A stretch of DNA of 64,000 nucleotides from Bryobacterales bacterium (GCA_016789905.1 JAEUQC010000203.1:24432-88431), one strand, 5' to 3'. Shown: positions 43,027 through 52,247, counted from the stretch's first letter. Numbers and translations are program-made. The notes: a model not told the origin generated them from the sequence alone.

Positions 43027-43446
43027 ATGTTTTTTCGCCGCGAGAAAGAAGTCAAGCTCACGTTTTCTGATCGGCTGAATGCCGCCAGAAACGCCGGATT
43101 CACCGTGGACGGGTCGCTGGTCTCGCGCCGCGGACTGGGCTGCACGGTGACCGAGGGCCCCGATGGGCTCCCCGTGATTGACGAAACCGGCCTGCTGTTG
43201 CATGGGAAAGATCTGGCCCGGCTGGTACACGGCGGCTACCAGATGTTCTTCGTGACCCGTGACGGCCACAAACTGGCGGCGCTGGCAGATCATCTCAAGG
43301 CCTTGCACGCATTCACTGAAGACCTGACGGAAGCGCTGGGCGGCGAATCGATGTACAACACGGGCTTGGGCTCCACCTGCACCGGGCATCTCTACGACCG
43401 CGTGAAGGACCGCGACCACGGCGCCGCCAAACGCCCCTGGGAGTAA
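43027..43446 (+). CDS. Conserved small protein, unknown function
   Basis: The 139-residue product is soluble, with no signal peptide or membrane segment. It is mixed alpha/beta (EKEVKLTFSDRLNAARNAGF, HGGYQMFFVTRDGHKLAALA) and ends in a polar YDRVKDRDHG tail. I recall similar uncharacterised acidobacterial proteins but no function. It shares a bidirectional promoter with glpK, which might hint at co-regulation with glycerol use. It converges on the lipoprotein gene with 7 bp between stop codons and no terminator hairpin. Confidence 0.72.
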   Translation: MFFRREKEVKLTFSDRLNAARNAGFTVDGSLVSRRGLGCTVTEGPDGLPVIDETGLLLHGKDLARLVHGGYQMFFVTRDGHKLAALADHLKALHAFTEDLTEALGGESMYNTGLGSTCTGHLYDRVKDRDHGAAKRPWE

Positions 43447-43453
43447 CCACCGG

Positions 43454-45001
43454 CTAGCGCAGCAGGAACGCGAGCCAATCCTCTGGCGAAGGAGGTAGCA
43501 GCCGCTCCTCTTTCCCCCCGGCCAGAATAGCCGCAAGCTTTCGCCACTGGCCTTCGCCGAGCGGGTCCATTTTCAACCGCGCGGCATCGAGGAGACGTTG
43601 CGCTTCCTTGTTGTCGCCATGCAGGTAGCGATGAAGCGCCGTTAGCGCCTCGGCTGGCAATTGCAGGCCAGGGGGCGGAGGGGCGCCATCGACAAGGCAG
43701 CCCAGAAACGCGAACTCAATGGAGTTGGGCTCCATCTGCTTGCGGACACTTTGCGCGGCCGCGAAGTCGCGCTGATGCAGTGCCGCCAGCGCCAGATAGA
43801 AGAGTGCCTTGCCGCGATCAGTGGAACCGGCGGCTGTCCGCAGCTTACCCAGCGCGTCGTCATCGGCACCGCCGAACCAATCCCAAGCCGCTTGCTGCAC
43901 CAGCGTGTTCTGACGGCCGGCGCGGGTCTGCACCTCGATGAATCGAGTGAAAAGCGCTTTGGCGCGGGCGGCGTCTCCGCCACGGCGCGCCGCGCTAGCC
44001 GCTTTCCAAAGATCAAGGCCATCCAGAAACGTGACGTTCGCATCGGAGGCCTGTTCAAAAAACTGCGCGGCGGCGGCGAAATGGCCGAAAAAATACGCCA
44101 CCTCCCCGCGCGTATCGAGATACCTGGGATCGGCGGGCGCAGCGGCGCTGGCGGAGGAAGCGTAGCGCTCGGCCGTCTCCCGGTCGCCAGCGAAAGCAGC
44201 AACATAGGCGGCCTGATTCAATAGCGGCGGCGAAGGCAGCAGCGCGAGCGTTCGGCTGTAAATGGCCAGCGCGGCATTGAAATCGCGCACCGCCACGGCC
44301 TCCCGTGCGGCCCGGTCCTGCAATTCAAAATCCGCCGGGGATAGCGCGGCCAGCGCACCCAACGCCTTGGCGCGGGCACGAACGTCCTGCCGCAGTTCGG
44401 CTTCACGCAGACGGAGCCGGGCCGCGTCGTAAGGCGGCATGGACGGCAACGGAGCCTGCGCTAAAATGCCAAGCGCGGCGGGCGCACCATCGGCGCGCTG
44501 CGCCTGCGAGGACCAGCCAAGCCACAAAGCGGAGAACGACGAATCCGCCTTGGCCGCGGTTTCCAGGGCCGCGGCGCTCTGCGCCGGATCGGCCAGCAGT
44601 AGCAGTGATTCCGCGCGAGGCGAGGGGCGAGGCGTGACGTGCAATTGGCCGGCGACGGCGGCAATGAGTTTGGGGACGCAATCGGCGAACGAACCGAGGC
44701 AGGAATGTTGCTTCGCATTTAACTGGATTTGAAATTGACCGGGAGCAACGTAGCCCTCCATCAGCAAGGCGGGTTGCAACTCCGGCAGGTCGCGCCGGTG
44801 CGCGGGCAGAGCCACATGCAGCGCGGGCTGCGCCTGCAGGGAATCCCAAATCGCCAACCGCAGCGCGCCCGCTGCCACGGCGCCGGAAGGCTCCGCGGCC
44901 AGGTTTTCAAGCGGAAGAATGGCTATACGGCGCCACGTGGGAGCGGTTTCCTTCGCGCAGCCGGACAGCAACACGGCCAGAACCAGCCAGCTACAACGCA
45001 C
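43454..45001 (-). CDS. TPR lipoprotein
   Basis: The 515-residue protein has a lipobox (LAVLLSGC, Cys15), so it should be lipid-anchored. A TolB/FlgO-like beginning (RIAILPLENLAAEPSGAVAA) is followed by a long run of alpha-helical TPR-like repeats from about 130 to 500, rich in Ala. It probably scaffolds other envelope proteins. It overlaps the upstream TPR gene by 11 nt, so the two are co-transcribed. No enzyme motif is seen. Confidence 0.75.
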   Translation of the reverse strand: MRCSWLVLAVLLSGCAKETAPTWRRIAILPLENLAAEPSGAVAAGALRLAIWDSLQAQPALHVALPAHRRDLPELQPALLMEGYVAPGQFQIQLNAKQHSCLGSFADCVPKLIAAVAGQLHVTPRPSPRAESLLLLADPAQSAAALETAAKADSSFSALWLGWSSQAQRADGAPAALGILAQAPLPSMPPYDAARLRLREAELRQDVRARAKALGALAALSPADFELQDRAAREAVAVRDFNAALAIYSRTLALLPSPPLLNQAAYVAAFAGDRETAERYASSASAAAPADPRYLDTRGEVAYFFGHFAAAAQFFEQASDANVTFLDGLDLWKAASAARRGGDAARAKALFTRFIEVQTRAGRQNTLVQQAAWDWFGGADDDALGKLRTAAGSTDRGKALFYLALAALHQRDFAAAQSVRKQMEPNSIEFAFLGCLVDGAPPPPGLQLPAEALTALHRYLHGDNKEAQRLLDAARLKMDPLGEGQWRKLAAILAGGKEERLLPPSPEDWLAFLLR

Positions 45002-45779
45002 GCGCCTCCAGCTTCAGCAGTTCCTGAAATTCGGGAAGCGGCTGCATCGCCTGAAAGTCTGAATCGTCGGCGAACTTCCCTCGCTCCTTGAACCCGCTTT
45101 CAATCGCCTTCCGGATGTAGAGCAGCGCCCGTTCCGTATTCCCCGATTTGGCATAGGTCTTGGCGAGATAAAAGTAGAACTTGGCGCGCTCATCGACGCT
45201 CCGTTCCTGCAGCAGTACGCCATGGGAATTGCGGTGTTCGAAGACCTCCGGATCTAGCGAGAGCGCGGTCTGGTACTCGCGGAACGCATCCCCATATTTC
45301 TTGCGGGCGAAATAGGCGGTACCGAGGTTGGAATGAATGGACGCCGAATTCGGAGTCAGCTCCAGTGCCTTTTTGTACTGGCTGATGGCTTTGCGATAGT
45401 TCTTCTGCGCGTAGTGGACGGTGCCAAGATTATTGATCGCCTCGGCGTACTTCGCATCCAGTTTTTGGGCCTTTTCGTACTGCTTTCGCGCTTGGGGCAG
45501 GAATGTCAACTGATGATAGGCAATGCCGATTTTGTTTGCCAAAATGGCGGAATTGGGAGCCTGCTGGTATATTTCCACGGCTTCCCGGTACATCTTCCGG
45601 GCCATGTAAATGTCACCACGCTGCTCCAAAGTGAGGTTCGGCCGCGGCACGCCGGTAACGCCAGTGGCGGCTTCGCGCGTAGGCAACTTCAAGCCGTCGT
45701 TGCTGGCCTGCTGGGCAACAAGCGGCAGAGTAACGGCGGCTAACGTCAGGCACCATCGGGAGGCCGAGTGGTTAATCAT
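44991..45779 (-). CDS. Exported TPR protein
   Basis: The 262-residue protein starts at ATG 45779 behind a near-perfect Shine-Dalgarno (AAGGAGGTG on the minus strand). A signal peptide (CLTLAAVTLPLVAQQA) precedes five or six canonical TPRs (EAINNLGTVHYAQKNYRKAI, SIHSNLGTAYFARKKYGDAF) and a C-terminal all-alpha segment. It is likely a periplasmic adaptor. The product's partner is probably the TPR lipoprotein whose gene it overlaps. The upstream open frame before 45779 is read-through of the neighbour's opposite frame and was ignored. Confidence 0.8.
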   Translation of the reverse strand: MINHSASRWCLTLAAVTLPLVAQQASNDGLKLPTREAATGVTGVPRPNLTLEQRGDIYMARKMYREAVEIYQQAPNSAILANKIGIAYHQLTFLPQARKQYEKAQKLDAKYAEAINNLGTVHYAQKNYRKAISQYKKALELTPNSASIHSNLGTAYFARKKYGDAFREYQTALSLDPEVFEHRNSHGVLLQERSVDERAKFYFYLAKTYAKSGNTERALLYIRKAIESGFKERGKFADDSDFQAMQPLPEFQELLKLEARAL

Positions 45780-45826
45780 GAAAGCACCTCCTTTGCCAAC
45801 AGTGTAACTCCATGGGCCCGGCGGCG

Positions 45827-48352
45827 TCAGTTGCCGCGGCGCCGGAACCACTCCCCTATGCGCCCGAACATGCCCTTGCGCTCTTCGTCCGCGGGCGCCG
45901 CCGCAGGCGCGGACGGATCCCCATCCGCGACAGGCTGCCGCGCGGCCACCGGGCGCCGTTGGCGCACTTTGGCCTCCTGCGGCCGTGAGGGGTTGACAAC
46001 ACCATCCGAAGGCGCGTCCCAACTGGCCACCTGCGTTCCGGAGTCGCCGCCCGCGGACGACACTCCCGTAGGCTGTGTGCCGGTGACAAAGACTTCGTTC
46101 CGGGAGTTGGAGTTGCCCGCGGAAGCGAGCAGCCCATTGGCCGGATCGATTGGCACCGCCACGACGCCATCCGGCATGGCAAACGGGCCCGCGCCGCGAT
46201 AGGCCCGATGGCCGTGAGCCCGTTTCATAAATTCTGTCCAGATGGGCAGCGCCGATTGCGAGCCTTCCAGATTTAGCTCTTCATTATCGTCAAAACCCAC
46301 CCAAACGACGCAGATCAACTGGGAGGTATACCCGGCGAACCAGCCGTCATGGGACGTACCAGTCTTGCCGGCGGCCGGCAGTCCGAACCCGCGGGCACGC
46401 ACCCCAGCCGCGGTGCCGGAGCGCACCACCTCCTCCATCATGCTCGTCATCAAATATGCAATCCGCGAATCGAGCGCCTGCCGGCGAACCGGCTTATGGG
46501 CGAATATCTCCGAGCCGGTATCGTCCCGGACAGAGCGAACCCAGTTGGGCTTGCTGTATAGGCCGCGGTTAGCAAACACTGTGTAGCCGCCGGCCACTTC
46601 GATCGGCGTCACCTCATAGGCCCCCAGCGCCAGCGCGGGTGTCGGGCGAATCTGCAGGTTCATGCCGGAGGCGCGAGCGAGTTTTACCACCTCTCCGTAC
46701 CCCACCGATTCGGCGAGCTTCACGGCGGGGATGTTCAAGGACTTGGCCAGCGCGGTCCGCAGCGTGACCGTTCCGAAATAGTGATCGCCGTGGTTGTTCG
46801 GTTCGTAGGATTTTCCGTCGAACCAGAATGTGGTGGGTTCATCCACGATGGTGGACGTGGGCGTGAAGATATTGGCGCCGCCGTTGAGCGCGGTGTTGAG
46901 GGCGGTGGCGTAAACGAAAGGCTTAAAGCTGGAGCCCGGTTGGCGTTTGGCCACAGCGCGATTCAACTGCGACTGCCCGTAGTTGCGGCCCCCAACCAAG
47001 GCGCGGATTTCGCCGGTGGACGGGTCCATGGCTATGAGTGCCACTTGCGCGCCGCCCGGATTCTTCTTCTTTCGGCGCTCCAATTGTTTGTCCACCTCGG
47101 CGAGACCAGCTCGAACGGCCTCCACGGCGTCCTGCTGCAAGTCAGTATCAAGCGTCGTGTAGATGCGATAGGAGTGCGAGGTGAAGTCGTGGTCGGCCAG
47201 GGAATCGTGCAAAAAGTCGTTCACCAGATCGACGAAGTACGGAGCATCGCCGGTGTCTGCGCCGCCTTTGACAATGGTCATGGGGGCGGCGCAGGCTTCG
47301 GCATACTCCTTATCGTTGATGTAGCCGTTGTCCCGCATCAGTTGAAGAACAATGTTGCGCCGGGACTTGGCGCGATCAGGCCAGCGGATGGGATTGGTGA
47401 AGCTGGGCCGTTGAATCAGGCCCGCCAGCGTAGCCGCCTCCGGCAGGCTTAGCGACCGCACGTCTTTGCCGAAATAGGCCTGCGACGCCTCGCCCACCCC
47501 GCGGATGGCGAAACTGCCGCGCCGGCCCAGATCCACCATGTTGGCGTAGTACTCAAAAATCTGCTGCTTCGACAGCTTCTGTTCCAGCACCAGCGTGATG
47601 AACGATTCCTCGATTTTCCGGCCCCAATTCTTATCGAGGTTCAGCCAGAAATTGCGGGACAACTGCATGGAGAGCGTGGAGGCGCCTTCCTCCTTGCGGC
47701 CCTTCTTAATGTTGATGAAGATCGCTTTGGCGATGCGTAGCGGATCGAAGCCGACGTGTTCGAAAAAGCGCTTGTCTTCCACCGACACGATGGCGTTCAC
47801 CAGCGGTTTCGGCAGATCGTCGAAGGCCAGCAAACGGCGCTTCTCCCGTTTCTGATCAAACAGGTGGGTAACAAGTTCGGGTTCCAGCGAGTAGGCGGTG
47901 CGGGTGGTGTTGTCCCGGAGCGAGATGATGCTCTGAATCTTCCCGTCGGCCAACCGGATCACCCCGCCTTCATTGTCGAAGTAGGAATCGGGGCCCGGAA
48001 GAATCTCAATGGCGTCCGAACGGAGGTTGTACCATCCCATCCGGTTGGATTTCGATTCCCCATAGCCGGCGTTTCGAAGCGCGCGAATGATCTCATCGCG
48101 CGAAATCTCCTCCCCGACGTTCAGGTTGCGGGGCAGCGCAAAGATCATCGAGGTGTTCGGGAACGGACCATCCTTCAACTTCTCGTCGATCAGGTTCGAG
48201 TAGTGAATGTAGGTAAAAATTCCGAAGACGATGACAGTGACGCCAATAAACGTCGCGCCATAGAGCAGATAGCGCCGAAAGCCGCTGGCGGAGTTCGTTC
48301 GCCGGGGCACGCCGTTCCCGCCAGACTTTACGAGCGGATCGCTCTTCGCCAT
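45827..48352 (-). CDS. mrcB: Bifunctional penicillin-binding protein, class A (PBP1B-like)
   Basis: The 841-residue protein has one N-terminal membrane anchor (YLLYGATFIGVTVIVFGIF) and a UB2H-like module (TSMIFALPRNLNVGEEISRD) as in PBP1B. A glycosyltransferase-51 domain follows (SVEDKRFFEHVGFD with the catalytic Glu, GASTLSMQLSRNFWL), then a transpeptidase with SSFK (catalytic Ser), SLN and GKTGT motifs. It polymerises and cross-links peptidoglycan. A proline/arginine-rich tail of about 90 residues follows. ATG 48352 is chosen; a GTG nine codons upstream is possible. It lies in a run of minus-strand envelope genes. Confidence 0.92.
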   Translation of the reverse strand: MAKSDPLVKSGGNGVPRRTNSASGFRRYLLYGATFIGVTVIVFGIFTYIHYSNLIDEKLKDGPFPNTSMIFALPRNLNVGEEISRDEIIRALRNAGYGESKSNRMGWYNLRSDAIEILPGPDSYFDNEGGVIRLADGKIQSIISLRDNTTRTAYSLEPELVTHLFDQKREKRRLLAFDDLPKPLVNAIVSVEDKRFFEHVGFDPLRIAKAIFINIKKGRKEEGASTLSMQLSRNFWLNLDKNWGRKIEESFITLVLEQKLSKQQIFEYYANMVDLGRRGSFAIRGVGEASQAYFGKDVRSLSLPEAATLAGLIQRPSFTNPIRWPDRAKSRRNIVLQLMRDNGYINDKEYAEACAAPMTIVKGGADTGDAPYFVDLVNDFLHDSLADHDFTSHSYRIYTTLDTDLQQDAVEAVRAGLAEVDKQLERRKKKNPGGAQVALIAMDPSTGEIRALVGGRNYGQSQLNRAVAKRQPGSSFKPFVYATALNTALNGGANIFTPTSTIVDEPTTFWFDGKSYEPNNHGDHYFGTVTLRTALAKSLNIPAVKLAESVGYGEVVKLARASGMNLQIRPTPALALGAYEVTPIEVAGGYTVFANRGLYSKPNWVRSVRDDTGSEIFAHKPVRRQALDSRIAYLMTSMMEEVVRSGTAAGVRARGFGLPAAGKTGTSHDGWFAGYTSQLICVVWVGFDDNEELNLEGSQSALPIWTEFMKRAHGHRAYRGAGPFAMPDGVVAVPIDPANGLLASAGNSNSRNEVFVTGTQPTGVSSAGGDSGTQVASWDAPSDGVVNPSRPQEAKVRQRRPVAARQPVADGDPSAPAAAPADEERKGMFGRIGEWFRRRGN

Positions 48353-48418
48353 ACAGTATCGCCCTTTAGTTTCGCACACCCCGGGCGATCTTCAAGGTTT
48401 TACCGGAGGCAACAAACG

Positions 48419-48865
48419 CTACTTGTGGTCCCCCGCGCTTAGGCCTTCCAACTCACGCCAGATGTTGTCGTCGTGCTCACGCCAATTGTCGCCCTCATGC
48501 CCGTTGAAATGGACGAGTTTAATGTTCAAAGTCCCGTGCCCGAACGGGCAGATGTACTCCACCTGCGGCGTTCCGATACGCAGCATCTTGTCCCAGGCGC
48601 CGGAGTTCACCGGCATTCGGAGACGCCGAAGGCAGGTGCGGCAGCGATAGCGCTGGTCGAGCACGGCGAGATAGAGCGTACCCGCCGCGGCGAGAAAATA
48701 GACGAAGATGGCTGTTGTCCAAGTCAGGTCCTGCCCAAACCGGCCAAGCTTAAAGTCTCTAAACATGGCGGGCTCAGGAAGAAACGCTTCCATCCCAGCC
48801 CAGATACCGGCAAACAAGGCTGCCGCGGCGACGAGTTTTGCGATGAAGAACAGCCAGTACTTCAT
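48419..48865 (-). CDS. Small membrane protein with cysteine-pair cytoplasmic region
   Basis: The 148-residue protein has two transmembrane helices (YWLFFIAKLVAAAALFAGIW, TTAIFVYFLAAAGTLYLAV), then a soluble part with CRTC and a later lone Cys in YICPFGHG, possibly a metal-binding ribbon. The C-terminus is acidic. I do not recognise a family. ATG 48865 yields the cleaner start. It stands between the penicillin-binding protein and proline dehydrogenase genes with its own intergenic spacers. Confidence 0.7.
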   Translation of the reverse strand: MKYWLFFIAKLVAAAALFAGIWAGMEAFLPEPAMFRDFKLGRFGQDLTWTTAIFVYFLAAAGTLYLAVLDQRYRCRTCLRRLRMPVNSGAWDKMLRIGTPQVEYICPFGHGTLNIKLVHFNGHEGDNWREHDDNIWRELEGLSAGDHK

Positions 48866-49000
48866 ATGCCTATAGACTCCAACAATTGAGGTAAGGTTGC
48901 CGGTTTCGAGACAAATCTTAAGAAGCTTTCTAATTCCGGTCCTGTGCAATGTATCGGCAGGAGGTGCCGCCGCGCTTTAGAGGATTAGTCCGACCCGTAG

Positions 49001-49897
49001 CTACCGCCACATTCCGCGCGCCAGGAACCAGACGTTGGCCGGCCGCTCCGCCAAGCGGCGCATAAAATAGGGGTACCATGCGTCCCCAAAGGGCACATAC
49101 AACCGGAGCCGCCAGCCTTCGGCGCGAAGCTGGTCCTGCAAATCCCGCCGAATGCCGTAGAGCATCTGGAATTCAAACTGGTCTTTGGCCGGTCGCAGGC
49201 TAAGGACATGCTGGATCATCGCCGGGTCGTGGGTGGCGAACGCCGGATAGCTGCCCTTTTCCAGCAAACGCGTGGCCATCCGCTTGTAGTTTTCGTCGAC
49301 ATCGGACTTCCGCTTCATTGCCAGGTCCGCCGGTTCGTTGTAGGCGCCTTTGCAAAGCCGGACGGGAACATGAAGCGCGTTCAAGCGGTCAATATCAGCG
49401 GCGGTTCTGAAAAGATAGGCCTGAATGACGCCGCGCACCGGACCGGCGGCGTTAAGCGCTTCCAGGATCTCAATCGTCCGTTGCGTGTAGGCGGTGGACT
49501 CCATGTCCACCTCGACGCGGGAACCGCCCTCACGCGCCAGCCTCACCAGCGGGCCGGCGTTCGCAAGCGTCAGTTCGTTGGAAAGATCGAGACCGAACTG
49601 GGTGAGTTTGATGGAAATCGTGGCGCCCGCCTGCTGGGCGATGGCGCCTTGCAGCACGGCCATCGCTTCGGCCCCGGCGGCGGCGGCCGCTTCCTCCGTC
49701 GAAACGTTCTCGCCCAAATGGTCGAGCGCCGTTTGAATCCCCAGCGAATGGAGTTGGCGCACCACGGCCAGGCCATCGTCCAGCCGGTTACCCGCGATGA
49801 AACGCCGGTTCAGCCGTTGGGCAACCGGAGAACTTTCCATCCAGTGGCGAAGCGTTCGCTGCGTCGACAGGTAGAGGAAGAAGTTCTTAAGCAGCAT
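49001..49897 (-). CDS. Proline dehydrogenase (monofunctional)
   Basis: The 298-residue protein is a PutA/PRODH TIM barrel of the short, single-domain type: DHLGENVSTEEAA, a mid-sequence SIKLTQFGLD, RLCKGAYNEPADLAMKRKSD, FATHDPAMIQ, FQMLYGIRRDLQDQL and the flavin/substrate signature RLYVPFGDAWYPYFMRRLAE. It oxidises proline to pyrroline-5-carboxylate with FAD. The partner P5C dehydrogenase is not in the window. The gene follows the MutS-like gene after 6 bp, so co-transcription is likely. Length is normal for monofunctional enzymes. Confidence 0.93.
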   Translation of the reverse strand: MLLKNFFLYLSTQRTLRHWMESSPVAQRLNRRFIAGNRLDDGLAVVRQLHSLGIQTALDHLGENVSTEEAAAAAGAEAMAVLQGAIAQQAGATISIKLTQFGLDLSNELTLANAGPLVRLAREGGSRVEVDMESTAYTQRTIEILEALNAAGPVRGVIQAYLFRTAADIDRLNALHVPVRLCKGAYNEPADLAMKRKSDVDENYKRMATRLLEKGSYPAFATHDPAMIQHVLSLRPAKDQFEFQMLYGIRRDLQDQLRAEGWRLRLYVPFGDAWYPYFMRRLAERPANVWFLARGMWR

Positions 49898-49903
49898 AGG
49901 CGT

Positions 49904-51700
49904 CTACTTTTCGGGAACATCCAAACCCACGGCGCGCATCAGCGCCAGCGCGTTGCTGGTCTTCACCACGCCGGGCTTCATGCGGTAATCAAACCGGATG
50001 CGGCCATCGATGATCTGATCCTCAAAATGCACATTCACCGCCTGGCTGACGGGGTTTTCCGCGATCGCCGCCAGCGCCAGATCGTGCGTGGTCAACAGTC
50101 CAATGGCGCCATTGCGCAGCAGCGTGTCCACAATGCCTTCGGCGCCGATCTTCCGGTCGTGCGAATTGGTCCCGCTCAGCAGTTCATCCAGCAAAAACAG
50201 GAGCCGCCGTTCCCCTTTTGATAGGTCGACCACCGCCTTTAGCCGCTGCAGTTCGGCGTAGAAGCGGGAGGCGCCCTCCTGCAGCGAATCTACGGTTCGG
50301 ATGGAGGCGCCAAGCGTGAGCGGAGTCAGCACAAGCTTCGCCGCCGGCACGGAGGCGCCCGCGTGGGCCAGCACCGCGTTCAAGCCAATCGTGCGGAGAA
50401 ACGTGCTTTTGCCGCTCATGTTGGATCCGCTGACAAGCAGCAACCGCTGCCCGGGGCCTAGCCGGGCATCGTTGACAACCGCTTTTTCGCGGTCGATTAG
50501 CGGGTGGCGCAGCGCCTCCCCGGCCAGCGATGGCGGGCCCTCGATCCACTCCGCCACTCCGGTGTCCGGGTTCTCAAACCGCCAGGCCGCAAGCGAACAG
50601 AGCGCTTCAAATTCGCCGGTGGCGGCGAGCCAGGTATCCACCAGCGCCCCGTTCTCGGCGCGCCAGCGGTCGGCGGATCGGCTGAAGTGCAGCGAGAAAA
50701 GAAACAACAGATCCAGCAGACGAAGCACCGCGTTGTCCAGCGAATCGATCCACTCGGCAATCCGGGCCAACGCGGAGATACGCTCGCTGGCCGGGGCGCC
50801 TTCGCGCCGGATTCGACCCTGAATTTCCACCAGCAGTTCGCTGCTGCATTTCGACTCTTCCACCAGCCGCAGCGCGCCGGCCAGCACCCGCAAGTCAAGC
50901 CCGGCCTGCGACGTAGTGTGGAGCGTTTCCGCAATCCGCCGTTTGTGCCCAAACTGAACGGCGGCGGAAAAAAGGCCCGCCAGCGCCAGCGGGCTCAGAA
51001 TCCACAAGTACAGAGACGCAGCCACGCACACAAGCGAGAATGCGTTGGCGGCATAAAGCCACATGGCCGCCTTGGGAAACATGCCGGAGGAATCCACCGC
51101 CCAGGCGCGCAGGGCTGATGGATGAAGCGAAGCCTTCAAATCCGGCCCGAGCACGGCCAGGCTCTCGCGCAGTTCCAGTTGGCCGGCAAGTTCCTCGGCC
51201 GCGTCCAGCCGGCGCGGCGCGGCGGGCGGGCCTTCCATCCGCAGCAGCCAATGGGCCAGTATCGCCTCCCCTTCCCTCGTGCGCGCGTGGCAAATCCGCT
51301 CAAACAAACCGCCGGCGCCAAACAGGTCCAGATCGCCGGAAAACGGATGGTGCGGATCGGCAAAGCGCTCCCCTTTGGACGAAGCCTTGGAGAAGTCGCC
51401 GTTCAGCCGGTCGATGCCCCGCTGATAGTGGGCAACGGCGCGCTGCGCAAATTCCAGCTTGCGAATCACTTTGGAATGGAGAACAGTGGCCGCGGAAAAC
51501 AACGTCAGGTGAATGAGAAACGGCCAAGGCACGTCGTCCGGATGGGATAGCGCCAGCCACCCGCTGTAGGCCAGCATTGCTCCGATGGCAAGCCGAAGGT
51601 AGCCGAAGGCGTAATGGCGCCGTTCCTGTTCCCGCACGGCCGTTTGACGAATGGCGAGCAGCGCCTCAAATCTGGCACGCGGCGTTGATGGTGTCTGCAA
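49904..51700 (-). CDS. Membrane-bound MutS-like ATPase
   Basis: The 598-residue protein starts at TTG 51700 after GGAG. Two pairs of hydrophobic helices (about 30-75 and 215-255) come before a MutS-type lever region and a C-terminal MutS ATPase domain. Walker A is GSNMSGKST near residue 421, Walker B LLFLLDELLSGTN near 503, with a TTHDLALAAIA switch. The mismatch-recognition and connector domains of MutS are absent and the helices suggest membrane location, so a role in mismatch repair is unlikely. I recall such proteins in Bacteroidetes and acidobacteria without a known function. It is transcribed with proline dehydrogenase and perhaps RidA. Confidence 0.87.
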   Translation of the reverse strand: MQTPSTPRARFEALLAIRQTAVREQERRHYAFGYLRLAIGAMLAYSGWLALSHPDDVPWPFLIHLTLFSAATVLHSKVIRKLEFAQRAVAHYQRGIDRLNGDFSKASSKGERFADPHHPFSGDLDLFGAGGLFERICHARTREGEAILAHWLLRMEGPPAAPRRLDAAEELAGQLELRESLAVLGPDLKASLHPSALRAWAVDSSGMFPKAAMWLYAANAFSLVCVAASLYLWILSPLALAGLFSAAVQFGHKRRIAETLHTTSQAGLDLRVLAGALRLVEESKCSSELLVEIQGRIRREGAPASERISALARIAEWIDSLDNAVLRLLDLLFLFSLHFSRSADRWRAENGALVDTWLAATGEFEALCSLAAWRFENPDTGVAEWIEGPPSLAGEALRHPLIDREKAVVNDARLGPGQRLLLVSGSNMSGKSTFLRTIGLNAVLAHAGASVPAAKLVLTPLTLGASIRTVDSLQEGASRFYAELQRLKAVVDLSKGERRLLFLLDELLSGTNSHDRKIGAEGIVDTLLRNGAIGLLTTHDLALAAIAENPVSQAVNVHFEDQIIDGRIRFDYRMKPGVVKTSNALALMRAVGLDVPEK

Positions 51701-51726
51701 TCAACTCCATTGTGTCACTGTGCGGG

Positions 51727-52185
51727 CTAGTCCACGTAGGCGATGCAATCGATCTGCAGCAACTGGCCGGCCCGGCGAAAACCCGTGGAGCCGAAATAGG
51801 AGCGCGCCGGGCGGTCCTTTGGAAAGAACGTGTTATAGACCTCGTTCATCGCATCCCAGTTCTTTTCCGGGTCCACCAGCGCCACCTGCACCTTCAGCAC
51901 ATTGGCCATCGAAGAGCCCGCTTTGGACAGCGACTCCTTCATGATCGTCAGCGCGTCGGCGGTCTGTTCCCGTATGTCGCCGGCCTTCGGCCGCCGCTCC
52001 GGATACCATCCGCCAATGCCGCTTAGGAACAGCAGGTGGCCAGAGCGGATGGGGCCGCCGGCCGATTCCTTTTTCGGTGACCAATCCGGTTTGGACTGAG
52101 CCTGCAACGAAGCCGCCCCGGCCCCGCCCAGCAGCGTTGCCGTCAGCAGTGCGCGTCGCGCTTCCGCCTTTTTCTTCCGTTCCAT
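51727..52185 (-). CDS. RidA-family protein with export signal
   Basis: The 152-residue protein starts at ATG 52185 with a twin-Arg-like leader (EARRALLTATLLGGAGAASL), then a RidA/YjgF fold: GHLLFLSGIGGWYPER, DALTIMKESLSKAGSSMANV, VYNTFFPKDRPARSYFG with the conserved Arg, and an LLQIDCIAYVD end. RidA normally deaminates reactive enamines in the cytoplasm, including ones formed in amino-acid metabolism, and here lies near proline dehydrogenase. An exported copy would be unusual, so the leader deserves a check. TACGAT 6 nt upstream suggests leaderless expression. Confidence 0.85.
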   Translation of the reverse strand: MERKKKAEARRALLTATLLGGAGAASLQAQSKPDWSPKKESAGGPIRSGHLLFLSGIGGWYPERRPKAGDIREQTADALTIMKESLSKAGSSMANVLKVQVALVDPEKNWDAMNEVYNTFFPKDRPARSYFGSTGFRRAGQLLQIDCIAYVD

Positions 52186-52191
52186 CGCAAC

Positions 52192-52197
52192 ATCGTA
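52192..52197 (-). promoter_or_regulatory. -10-like hexamer, leaderless context
   Basis: On the minus strand TACGAT ends 6 nt before ATG 52185. Confidence 0.4.
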
Positions 52198-52235
52198 TCC
52201 GAAACGCGGCGTGAACATCCAGGGCAGCAACCTGC

Positions 52236-52241
52236 TATGGT
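52236..52241 (+). promoter_or_regulatory. -10-like hexamer, leaderless context
   Basis: TATGGT ends 6 nt before GTG 52248. It is divergent from the RidA element 40 bp away. Confidence 0.4.
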
Positions 52242-52247
52242 TGACAC

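Noticed and set aside
45780..46022. Extension upstream of the TPR gene start
   Set aside because: It lies inside the penicillin-binding protein gene and a near-perfect Shine-Dalgarno precedes ATG 45779.
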